From assembly GCA_021432635.1 (NCBI GenBank), contig MU270032.1, forward strand, positions 992,001-1,056,000: a DNA stretch of 64,000 bases, written 5' to 3'. The position numbers and the translations under genes are program-made. Below, one piece after another: positions 11,743-21,807 of the stretch. A model generated the notes under the pieces. That model ran no database searches. It was not told the DNA's origin and worked only from the letters and a program-made list of their open reading frames with translations. How positions within the stretch are numbered: position 1 is the first letter of the stretch; every line of letters starts with the position of its first letter. This stretch comes from Thozetella sp. PMI_491 (lineage: Eukaryota; Ascomycota; Sordariomycetes; Chaetosphaeriales; Chaetosphaeriaceae).

Positions 11743-13302
11743 ATGCCTCGATTCACATCTAGTGTCTGGCTGCTAGCGCTCCTGCTTGCGCCTAGCACTG
11801 ACGTGCTCGCTATTCCGGTTGCCGACACTGGAGCGAAAGCCGCACCTCTGGCGGCTCGCGCCCCCGCAGCTGAAGCGTACCCAGCACCACTTTACACACC
11901 ACCTCCCGCCGAGGACTTCGCCAACCTAGCTCCGAGAGTAACACACACGTCCACAAGCACGACGTTGAAGAAGACCACCAAGACTTCTACCAAGAAGACC
12001 ACCACCACCAAGAAGACTACCTCTACCAAGAAGACTACCTCTACCAAGAAGACCACATCTACCAAGAAGACTACCTCTACCAAGAAGACAACATCTACCA
12101 AGAAGACCACATCTACCAAGAAGACTACCTCTACCAAGAAGACCACATCTACCAAGAAGACCACATCTACCAAGAAGCCCACATCTACTAAGAAGACTAC
12201 ATCTACTAAGAAAACTACATCTACTAAGAAGACTACATCTACCAAGAAGCCCACAACTACCCCGAAGACCACCGCCAAGGCGACCCCAAAGACGACACCA
12301 AAAACGACCCCAAAGACAACCCCCAAGACGACCCCAAAGACGACGACCACCAAGAAGACGACCACCACCAAGAAGCCCACCACCACCACTACGACTCACA
12401 AGACGACTAGTACTACCAAGAAGCCCACCACCACCACCACCCGCAAGAGCACTACCTCGACAAAGAAGACCACCAGCACAACCCGGAAGACTACCACCAT
12501 GAAGACGACGGCCGCTAGCTCATCTTTTACCGTCAAAGTGAACGCACATAAGACGACTAGCACTACCACCACCAAGGCCACGCCGACCTCGTCTTCGTCG
12601 CAAAACATCCTGCCGCCGCCGCCGTCGTCAACGCCTGCTTCTTCCTCCTCTGGCGATTCCTCTCTCCCATCACTCTCGATCCCAGACATTACCCTACCAG
12701 TCGTTTCAATCCCGGTATCTATTCCGGTTATCTCGATCCCTACCATCTCGGTCCCAGATGTGACAGTCCCAGTTGTTTCCGTTCCGCCTATCTCGATCCC
12801 GGATGTGTCCCTTCCGGTGTCTATCCCCGTAATAACTATCCCAGGCCTCCCGGTGGACTCTAGCCCGACGCTGCCCGTTCCCGTGGTCTCTAGCACATCG
12901 CTGTCTGTTCCTTCAATATCAGTCCCATCGGTCTCAGTACCTTCTAGTGTCGCCTCTCCGATCGCAAGCGCGGTGGCAGGAGCCTGCACCGGCCTCCTCA
13001 ACGCCCTCCTGCCGTGCATAACCGGAAGCCAGTGCTCGGCTGGCGGTAAGACTTTTTCGATGAGCTGCAGCAGCTACTTCACAACCACTACACAGCTTGG
13101 ATCCAACTGCGCTCTCAACTTTGGTGCCTGCATGGATAACTGCGGATCGACGAACGGCTGCGTCGGCGTGAACTTCGACCCCAACATTCTAGCATCGACC
13201 GGCTGCGGCCTGCTTGGTACTTCCCACAACTGCTTTCTCCTCAAGGCCGGGAGCGGTCTTACTTCCAATTCCGGTTTGTGGAGTGCGCAGGTGGTATCTT
13301 AG
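11743..13302 (+). CDS. Secreted Thr/Lys-repeat cell-surface protein
   Basis: Single exon, 519 aa from the ATG at 11743; the frame is open further upstream, but this ATG opens a clear signal peptide (SSVWLLALLLAPSTDVLA). A short Ala/Pro-rich part follows. Then comes about 240 residues of Thr/Lys repeat (units of TSTKKT, later TTPK and TTTKK), which should be heavily O-glycosylated. Next is a proline-spaced segment with SIPVVSIP-like pentads. The end is a cysteine-rich domain of about 110 residues with ten cysteines and GCVGVNFDPN and CFLLKAG, which resembles the PAN/apple-type ends of fungal wall proteins. The architecture suggests a stalk that presents a small binding domain at the wall or in the medium. 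No GPI-type hydrophobic tail is seen. The ligand is unknown. The large open frames on the opposite strand here are shadows of the repeat. Confidence 0.85.
   Translation: MPRFTSSVWLLALLLAPSTDVLAIPVADTGAKAAPLAARAPAAEAYPAPLYTPPPAEDFANLAPRVTHTSTSTTLKKTTKTSTKKTTTTKKTTSTKKTTSTKKTTSTKKTTSTKKTTSTKKTTSTKKTTSTKKTTSTKKTTSTKKPTSTKKTTSTKKTTSTKKTTSTKKPTTTPKTTAKATPKTTPKTTPKTTPKTTPKTTTTKKTTTTKKPTTTTTTHKTTSTTKKPTTTTTRKSTTSTKKTTSTTRKTTTMKTTAASSSFTVKVNAHKTTSTTTTKATPTSSSSQNILPPPPSSTPASSSSGDSSLPSLSIPDITLPVVSIPVSIPVISIPTISVPDVTVPVVSVPPISIPDVSLPVSIPVITIPGLPVDSSPTLPVPVVSSTSLSVPSISVPSVSVPSSVASPIASAVAGACTGLLNALLPCITGSQCSAGGKTFSMSCSSYFTTTTQLGSNCALNFGACMDNCGSTNGCVGVNFDPNILASTGCGLLGTSHNCFLLKAGSGLTSNSGLWSAQVVS
11990..12245 (+). 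repeat. 18-bp coding repeat (TSTKKT)n
   Basis: About 13 copies of an 18-bp unit of the form AAGACTACCTCTACCAAG, with a few synonymous changes and some CCC for ACT/ACC changes, encode the Thr/Lys stalk. A second, looser series of 12-15 bp units continues to about 12500. Confidence 0.9.
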
Positions 13303-14263
13303 GCCTCACGACTACGCCGTGAATCTTATATAACCCCCGCCCAAAGAGTTCCTCCGCTGCCTTTGGGCCGCCGGGGCACGGAACGGGGTCGCCGTCCCAC
13401 AGCACGACCGCCACAATGTAGCATTCAAAATGCTCTGAACCTCGTCGTGATTCACGTGGTGCGATGGAGACTTGCTCAGACCCTTGAATAGAGGCAGCTG
13501 ATTCAAGCAAACAAAACGCCACCACGGTCATTGCTCATATAGCCCACAACTTTTCTGGGTGCCGGTACACTCGCTAGTTTCTTGAGACTAAGAGCGATTT
13601 CTCACACTCTTTCATTTCAAACTTTCTATTTCGGTGGGATAGGATGGGAACAGGAACTAGTTTACTGGCGTTCAACTTTGAGGTTAACCCTGGAGGTGAC
13701 GAGGGCCAGGATAAGCCCATACTTCTACGAGAATGAACATCATATATATCTGTACTGAGTAGTATTGGTTCTTCCAATACTCTACCTCACTCTCTAATAA
13801 TACAATTCATCTTCAAGTTTACAGCCTACCCGCATCCTAAATCTAATTTTGAAACTGCTACAGTTGCTTTCCCGATAGTCAATCATAGATATCTAACTTG
13901 GCCAAATCAAAAACAAGGCTCTACAGTCGGTACCTTATCCGCAACCACTAGCATAGTATAACTATGTGAGACCCATTTTTACGACTTCTCGACTCTTCCG
14001 TAGGACTTGAGGGCCTCTTTCTTCCAGGTTTATCCTGCGATACAAACCCTCTTGCCTAAACCCCAGAGGTGGGTACGCCTAATCCTGCTGAATCCGCAAG
14101 TACCACTGCTGTTCGCAAGCTGGATTGCCCGAAGGGCGAGTGAAGTGCCCCATCTATCGGTGGGCAGTCTAATGCTCAGGCTAAGTGTCATTGCAGATAT
14201 GCCGCTGCCCCCAAGCCATCGCATCACGCCAGCAATTGTTACTTGAGAGGAGCACGTGCGCAA
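13303..14263. other. Intergenic
   Basis: No gene supported. It holds the 3' flanks of the Thr/Lys-repeat gene (plus strand) and the SDR gene (minus strand). Short frames here have no recognisable content. Confidence 0.5.
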
Positions 14264-15389
14264 CTAGAGATACTTCTCGACCTGCTCTTGATTCCAATCC
14301 CAAAACGCAGCGGCGTGCCCGTTGCCCCCTTCATCCTTCAGCTTCGTGGCATCGATCAGGTCCTTTCGAATCGGACTCACGCGGCCCCACGGTATGACTA
14401 GATGCGATGTTAGCTTCTCGGCTCTCTGTTGTCATGTTCTATTGCGTCCGCGATCTGCGACACTTACTCCAGCTGCCGCTGTTCTCCATTCCCAATTCAG
14501 GAGATAAGCCAGCGAAAAGCAGTGTATAGCCTCCGTTCACCGGCGGATATACGATGGCGCGGATGACAAACCGGAAGGCGGCGGGGAATTCGCGTGCCAG
14601 GTTAGTTGACAGGTTACCAGGGTTAAGAGGGAAACTGGCGATGCCTTCCTTCTTCAGGCGCCTCGCGCACTCGACCCCTAATAGCCACACTCCGGCTTTG
14701 CTCAAGCCGTACCTATCCATGCCTGACTTCTTCTCATACGCCTTGAGGTCGTCAACTTTCATGCCGAAGGATTCTTCCCCAATGCTCTCTGTGCCGTACG
14801 ATGAAGTCCAGACAACCCGTACGGATCCTGCAGGCTCGTTCTTTGCAGTCGAAGCAAGCACTGGGGTGAGGAACTTCGTAAATAGAAAGGGCGCGATGAT
14901 GTTGACGCCCAGGTTGACCTCGTAGCCCTGTGCCGTGCGGTCTGGGCCGGCATTCACACCCATGACGCCAGCATTGTTAAAGAGAACATCCAGTCTCGCC
15001 TCCTTAGCCAAGAACGACTCTGCAGAGGCTTTGATCGTGGTAAGGTCGTTCAGATCCAGTTTCAGAAATACGATCTCGCCCTTGGAGCTCGGCACTGCCT
15101 TCTTGATAGCCGCGGTCGCCTCGCTCGCCCGGTGCTCCGACCGAGCCGCCAGGTAGACCTTGGCGTTTTTTGCATAAAGCATTTGCACCAGCTCTTTGCC
15201 TATGCCACTGTTGCCACCAGTGACAATGTATACCTGTGACGTGACTGATCAGCACCAATGCCTAGGGCCACAGCGACGGACCAGCTTCGGTAGACGCACC
15301 TTGCCTACGAGACTGGAGACATTTTTGTCTGTAAACACAGCCTTCGGTGGGAAGAACTGAGTCCAAGTGGAAGTGGGTTTTGGGGGCAT
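14264..15389 (-). CDS. Short-chain dehydrogenase/reductase (RDH/WWOX-like)
   Basis: Three exons give 329 aa: 15389-15300, 15233-14468 and 14397-14264, with introns 15234-15299 (66 bp, phase 0) and 14398-14467 (70 bp, phase 2). The Rossmann fold starts with VYIVTGGNSGIG (TGxxxGxG at residues 35-42). It continues with LDLND, NNAGVMG (116 on), the catalytic serine in VWTSS (about 175) and YGLSK (Tyr205, Lys209), so the full SDR catalytic set is present. The C-terminal exon encodes WGRVSPIRKDL and a Trp/Glu-rich tail typical of fungal retinol-dehydrogenase-like SDRs. It should be a soluble NAD(P)-dependent oxidoreductase; the substrate is not predictable. Without the two introns the gene would appear to lack its nucleotide-binding motif, so the splice model matters. 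Confidence 0.92.
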
Positions 15390-17364
15390 CTTGCCCGGCT
15401 ACTCTGGGCAGGTAATTTGGTCGGGGATATTATGGCTTGTAGGAGAGGATGTTGGGGGCAGTGGTAAGTGGGGCCACATGCTGTTGTGGGTGATGGGATA
15501 CGTGTATTTATATGTTTTCATGTCCCTTGCCTTTCGGAGCCCATCTTGCCTCCGGAATACTCTCTGTGCCCTCGCTAATCCTAAAGCTCCCTTAGTCTAT
15601 ATTGCCTCATCAAGGCACGCCCGATCGCCTCCAAGAACCACCCAGTACAGCGCGCGGGGCGTTGCACCGCCGCCAGGAGAGAGGTACGAATAGAGGATTG
15701 TGTAATGGAACCGGAGGCGGGTACCAGGTCGTTCCCGAGAAATCTGCGGTTCAATGTGCGCACATCGTCGTGATGTGCTTGGAAATCAAGCCGAATGAGC
15801 CAACCAGAGTTTGTGTTTTCCGAGCTGCTGGGCAGCCAATGGAGAGCGAATGATCATGAGTAGAAATCTGGTCAAATTGGCCAATCAGCGCCCGAGTTTC
15901 CCGAGCGTTCGAGTGGGGCAGTCTTCTGGGCATCAAGCTTCTTGAGTCCTTACACCCCCCTTGCATGCAATTACCCTCTTTTGGGGCAGATGGTGGCTAC
16001 GGAATTCGTGACCTTCCACACATCCTATACATGCAGCGCTCACCTGTGAGCGACGGAAATCGGAGCCGCTAGATCCCCGGCCGTCCGGTGCCGTCAGCCT
16101 AGCAGCTACAACTGGGCATCTGGGGATTTGGGGATTTGACGTCCACGGCAAGACATGGTCAAGCAAGACAAGGTTGACCCCGTTTGCCGAACATGGTGTA
16201 GGGGCAAAGAGAGCAAAGATGAAGGCTGTCTCGGCGAGTGGAACCTCAAAGGCGCACATGCCTGTGCTTCCTGTAGTCCCTAGCGGCCACCAGCTGTTGC
16301 AAACGGCTAAAAGTGTGTTTTCCCACACGTGTCTTTGGGCAGTCCGTGTCGCATGTCTCATCTGGGGACACGAGTTCAAGATGACTTGCTCGGCGCCATA
16401 CCCTCTCGGCGAGTCACAAATGGAGTCTAGGCTTGCTTAATGCTTGGGCTAGTTACCGCCTGGTCGGAGGAATTGCCGAGACATGCTGGCTGGGCGAGGT
16501 TTGCCGCAAAGAAAATAGGGAGCTAAGACCCAGCTCCACTGGCTTGGTTGGCTGCGTCTTCTGTGCCGCACTGGCACACGCCACGCCCGCTCTCTCTTGC
16601 CGCCTTGTCCAGACATCCCAATTTTGCTTGGCCTTCATTGGCAGTGGCAAAAGCAGCGGGTGGAGAAAGACCCTTAGGTACCCATTGCTTGACTTGGTTG
16701 TCCTAATTAGGAATAGTCTCGGAACGAGTGCACGGCTCGTAACAACCCAAAAGCGGTAATGCAAAATACGACGAGGACATACCTGTCCGTAGAGGCCAGC
16801 ATCGACCAGTTCGACGAAATTAGGCAAGATATCAGGGTTTGCGGTCCGGTGTAGCTAGAAAGTTCGATCCGCCCAGTCATATTTCCGCATCTCGTAACAA
16901 CCCCAAAGTAGTAATGTCAATACGACAAGCCTTAGAGGCCAGCTACACCACCAACACCAAACTGTCTAGGCGCAGTCTCACACAACTCTTAAAGCTAAAC
17001 CACCCAGCAGCGTTACCTTCCTCTCGGTCTTTTATCTCTAGCCCTTCCTACGTGTCAGATCCTTCCTTCTCTTCTTTTCTTTGGATTGTTTCTGGACCAA
17101 ACTTCAAGAGCAAGCGAGCTGAGATCAAGCCAACTCGAGACGACCCCAGGACCATGGTCAAACAGTCCAGTTGCGATACCAAGGCCTGACAGGGCTGATA
17201 GAAGTGGTATTCGGATAAACAAGCTACTTTCTCTTGGTAGCATATTCTCTGCCAGTTTTCCGGTTCGTTGTAGACAAAATTGGCTTCTACTGGAGGGGAT
17301 CGAGCTAACCTTGAATACGTCCTCCTAGGTCCACGACCGAGAACCTCGCTCCCCAGTTTACAAC
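15390..17364. other. Intergenic between divergent genes
   Basis: About 2 kb between the SDR start (minus) and the ABC transporter start (plus), with no supported gene. It contains two copies of an imperfect repeat (16736-16800 and 16891-16942). A CT-rich tract around 17020-17090 before the transporter may mark its promoter or transcript start. Confidence 0.5.
16736..16942. repeat. Imperfect direct repeat, two copies
   Basis: CTCGTAACAACCC at 16736 recurs at 16891. Both are followed by an AAAG..GTAATG stretch, TACGAC and, after a gap of different length, TAGAGGCCAG. The second copy lacks roughly 15 bp. The copies are about 155 bp apart. Confidence 0.7.
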
Positions 17365-20300
17365 ATGGCCGACGACCTAGAGACCCCGAGCGACCATGTC
17401 GAAGGTACGGACACCCTGTCGCCAATGAGGTCAGAGCGAACCCCAAAACTATCCGACTATCTCCGCGTCTTCACCTACGCCACGAAGTGGGACTATTGCA
17501 CTTATGCAGCTGCTTCGCTGGCGTCGATCGGTGCCGGGGTGACGATGCCGCTTTCCTTCATCGTCTTCGGCCAGCTCACCAGCCAGATCACCGAATACTT
17601 CAAGCACCCGTCCAACACAACCCCCGAAGAGCTCGAGGGGCTTCTAGCGAAGCAAGCACTGTTCATTATGGGTCTTTTCTTAGCTCGGTGGGGCCTCAAT
17701 TCCATCAACAAGTTCTGCTTCCGCATGATTGGGATTCGCCTGTCGTCTGCCGTGCGCCTCCACTACTTGCAGTCACTCTTGTCGCAGTCGATCCACGTCA
17801 TAGATACCATGCCCCCGGGCGCCCCGGCCACCGCCATCACCACCACCACAAACACACTGCAGATGGGAATCTCGGAACGCCTGGGGACGTTCCTGACCTT
17901 TACCAGCACCATCGTGGCTGCTTTTGCGGTTTCTTTTACTTGGAGCTGGAATATAACCTTGGTGACATCATCGCTGATCCTTTACACCATGGCCGAGCTC
18001 GCAATTGCCCTGCCGTTCATTCTCAAAAGGCAGACTGCCACGGCGCAAGCGGACCTCCAGGCCACAGCCATCGCGAGCGAGGCTCTTGAGAGCATCCGAC
18101 TGGTCCATGCCTGTGGCGCGCAAGATCGGATTATCTCTCGGTACGGCGAATGGGTCAACAAGGCCATGAAGCTGGCGCAAGGGATGGGCCCAGCCACGGG
18201 TGGCCATTTTGGCCTGATTGTACGTATCTATGCTTATCTCGCGCCTGTGCATTTCCGAAAGTCCAGAGACTGACGTGAGAGACAGTCGTTTGGCATGTAC
18301 GGGGCGTTTGGCCTGGCGTTCTGGTATGGCATCCAGCGGTACATGGCTGGTGCTATCGACAACCCAGGCGTCGTCATTATTGTGATTATGTCGGTCATGC
18401 TGGTTCTCACATCCGTGGAGCGCATCTCAACCCCGCTGATCGCCGTCAATCAAGCCATAGTAGCCGCCTGCGAACTGTTTACCGTCATCGACATGCCTCC
18501 TCCCGCCTCCGGCACCCTCAGACCCGATCTTGCCTTCAAAGATCTTGTCTTTGAGGGCGTAACCTTCGAATACCCCAGCCGTCCCGGTGTCAGGGTTCTG
18601 GATGATCTAAGCTTCCGCATCCGCTCGGGCCAGAATACTGCTCTCGTGGGCCCGTCTGGCTCCGGGAAGAGCACAATCGTCGGCTTACTGGAGCGGTGGT
18701 ACTCACTCACGCCACCACCCGAGCTGCCCCGAATCGTGAAGACCAAGAAGGCGACGGAAATGACTGATGAGAAAGAGAGTGAACCCGACAGTGAGATTGA
18801 ACGGTCTGCCAAACCCCAGCTTTCTGGGTCAGTTCGCGTTGGCGAAGATAACTTGGAGGATTTGGACTCCAGATGGTGGAGGGCCAACGTCGGTCTGGTG
18901 CAGCAAGAACCGTTTCTCTTCAACGATACCATCTTCCATAATCTCGCCAACGGTCTCGTAGGGACCGAGTGGCAGGACGCACCCGAGGATCGCAAGCGAG
19001 ATATGGTCGAGGAAGCATGCCGGGAAGCCCACGCTCATGACTTCATCCGCCGCCTACCCGATGTGAGTTGATACCTTCTTCGCATCATCTTCGCTAGCCA
19101 TGACACGTCCCCTTTTCCCTGTTATTACCCTTTCTAACTGACTCTGCTACAGGGATACGACACTCGCGTCGGCGATGGGGGCGCTAAGCTATCGGGCGGC
19201 CAGAAACAACGCGTCGCAATCGCGAGAAGCATCATCAAAAAACCCCAGATCCTGATTCTCGACGAGGCTACCAGCGCGATTGATGTCAAGAGCGAAAGAA
19301 TAGTGCAGGCTGCCTTGGATAGAGTCTCACGCAATCGGACGACAATCACCATCGCCCATCGCCTCTCGACCATCAGTAAAGCCGATCATATTGTTGTGTT
19401 ACAAGGCGGTAGAGCGGTTGAGCAAGGCACGCACCAGTCTCTACTGATGAACGAGGCTGGTGTATATAGCGGCTTGGTCCGAGCTCAACTGCTTCATTTG
19501 ACCTCGCCCGAGGCCGAGGCAGCAGAAGACGAAGAAGAGTTAGCACCGAGCGGCGGTGCGCACATGGAGAAAATGGCGAGCGGCCGCAAGGTGGTTGCGC
19601 GACTAGCAGAGACTGACGAAAGGCAAGAAATATCTTCCAAGACGCGGCCGCTACTTTACAGCTTCGGGAGTCTCTTGTACGAACAACGTGCCAAGTGGCT
19701 GTTCTTCCTCGGCATTGTCGTTTCCGCCATGGGGGTAGGAGCCGCCACACCAATCCAGGCCTGGCTCATTGCGAAAACTATCAACGTCTTCCTCCTAGGA
19801 GGTGGTGATCTGAAGAGAGAAGGAGACTTTTGGGGTCTGATGTGGCTAGCCCTGGCCGCTGGCATTGGCTTTTCCTACGTTCTCGAGGGTGCACTCGGCC
19901 TCCACATCCAGTACTTTGTCAGCGCCGTCCTGAAGATGCAGTACTTCGCCGGCATGCTGCACCAGAGGCTCAGCTTCTTCGACCAGGATAATAATGCAGC
20001 CGGCTCTCTGAGCTCTCGAATCTCAGGCGACGCGAAGCGCGTGGAAGAACTGCTCGGCATGAACCTTGCGGCTGCGCTGTCCGCGTGCTTCGCCCTTGTT
20101 GGCTGTGTTGTCATTGCCCTTGTTTTTTCTTGGAAGCTCGGAATTGTCGGCTTATTTGTCACCATGCCTATCATGATTTTCTCGGGATTTTGGAAACTCA
20201 GACACGAGCTGCAGTTTGACCAGATGAACACCGCCGTCTTCATGGAGAGCTCCCAGTTCGCGACGGAAGCGATAGGTGCCATCAGGACCGTGTCTGCCCT

Positions 20301-21472
20301 TACGATGGAAGATTCCATCACTGCCCGTTACCAAAAACTTCTGGATGGACATGTCCAAGCTGCTCGTCGTAAGGCCCAGTGGACGGCGGCCCTATTTGGT
20401 TTCGCCGACAGCTCCAGTCTGGGTTGCCAAGCCTTGATTTTCTGGTATGGCAGCAAACTCCTGACAAGCGGCGAGCTTGGCCTTGTCGCATTTTTCGTTT
20501 GTTATACGGCTATAATACAAGGAGTCGAGGCAGGCAGCCAAGTCCTCGGCGTCGCGCCGAATGCCGCTCAAGCGGCAGCGGCAGCGAATCGCATCCTCGA
20601 CATACACGAATCAGAGACCACCCGACTCAAGACCAAGAATAGCAAGGACTTTCCAGAAATAGGCGGTGGTGTAAACATCGAACTTCGAAATGTTCACTTT
20701 AAATACCCTGCGCGGGACGTTGTTGTGTTCGACAATCTGAGTCTCAGCATCGAGCGAGGCCAGTATGTGGCGCTTGTCGGGCCTTCGGGGTGCGGGAAAA
20801 CAACCATCATTTCTCTTTTGGAGCGATTCTACGACCTTGAGCCCGACTGTGGAGAAATTACCTGCAACGGGTTGAACATCAAGGATTTCGGCATCGACGA
20901 ATACAGACAGAATCTATCTCTCGTAGCACAGGAGCCAACTCTGTTCCGTGGAACTATCAGGGACAGCATCCTCTTCGGGGTTGCCAATCCGGCCTCTATA
21001 TCGGAAGAGAGGATTCACGAGGTGTGCCGCGACGCATTCATCCACGACTTCATTATCTCGCTTCCTGAGGGTTACGACACAGAAGTTGGCCAAAAAGGTG
21101 TTTCCATGTCTGGGGGGCAGAAGCAGCGAATTGCCATTGCGCGTGCGTTGATCCGCAACCCGAAGATTCTACTCCTAGACGAAGCAACCTCGGCACTTGA
21201 TTCTGAATCTGAAAAGATTGTCCAGGAAGCATTTGAGAAGGCGCGACGAGGGCGGACTATGATTGCTGTAGCGCATCGACTCTCCACCATCCAAAACGCT
21301 GACGTCATCTTTGTCTTTGACGACGGAAGGGTGGTGGAAAGGGGCTCTCACGACGATCTGATCAGGAAGAAGGGGGTATATTGGGAAATGGTATGCTATC
21401 TGTTCCATCAACGTTTTAAGGCTGCATTTAACTAACGAAATTTAGTGTCGGAGTCAGGCTTTGGACCAGTAG
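17365..21472 (+). CDS. Full-size ABCB-type multidrug exporter
   Basis: Four exons (17365-18219, 18286-19062, 19153-21390, 21446-21472) give about 1298 aa arranged TMD-NBD-TMD-NBD, the usual length for fungal ABCB1/MDR-like pumps. Introns are 66, 90 and 55 bp and the frame holds at each. The last exon encodes only CRSQALDQ, matching the family's conserved tail. NBD1 has Walker A GPSGSGKST, signature LSGGQKQR and Walker B ILILDEATSAID. NBD2 has GPSGCGKTT, MSGGQKQR and ILLLDEATSALD. NBD1 also has a charged insert of about 35 residues between Walker A and the Q-loop, full of Lys, Glu and Asp. Both ATP sites look intact. The protein should export lipophilic compounds across the plasma membrane, and a link to self-protection for a nearby pathway is plausible but inferred. 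Its convergent neighbour is a Zn2Cys6 regulator. Confidence 0.95.
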
Positions 21473-21807
21473 TAATGGCAGCATGGTGCACAGGCGGGAG
21501 ACGAGACTGCCTAGCAAACCCACACTTCACTACCTAGCCGATTCGAAAGTCACAGGCCACACTATCCAAATACTTATGCCCGCGTAACCCTCAAGTTCAT
21601 TCATATCTCAGTGATCCCACTTTTCTCTGCGTCTTCACAACTTCTCTTCGGGGACAGAAATGCCAACTACGTTACCCTCCAACTCTACCGTTGCCCCTCT
21701 ACTTCATCTCAGCCTCCAATATTTGCACGGACAGACAAATAGAACTAGAGAGATATATAAGCTCCATAGATGATCTCCTATCTGCCATAATTGCAATCCA
21801 TTGCTTA
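21473..21807. other. Convergent intergenic
   Basis: About 335 bp between the 3' ends of the transporter (plus) and the Zn2Cys6 regulator (minus). It has pyrimidine-rich stretches and no gene. Confidence 0.4.

Noticed and set aside
11892-13019. Long minus-strand open frames opposite the Thr/Lys-repeat gene
   Set aside because: They are shadows of the repeat: valine-rich or Gly/Leu-rich translations with no domain, signal or splice logic.
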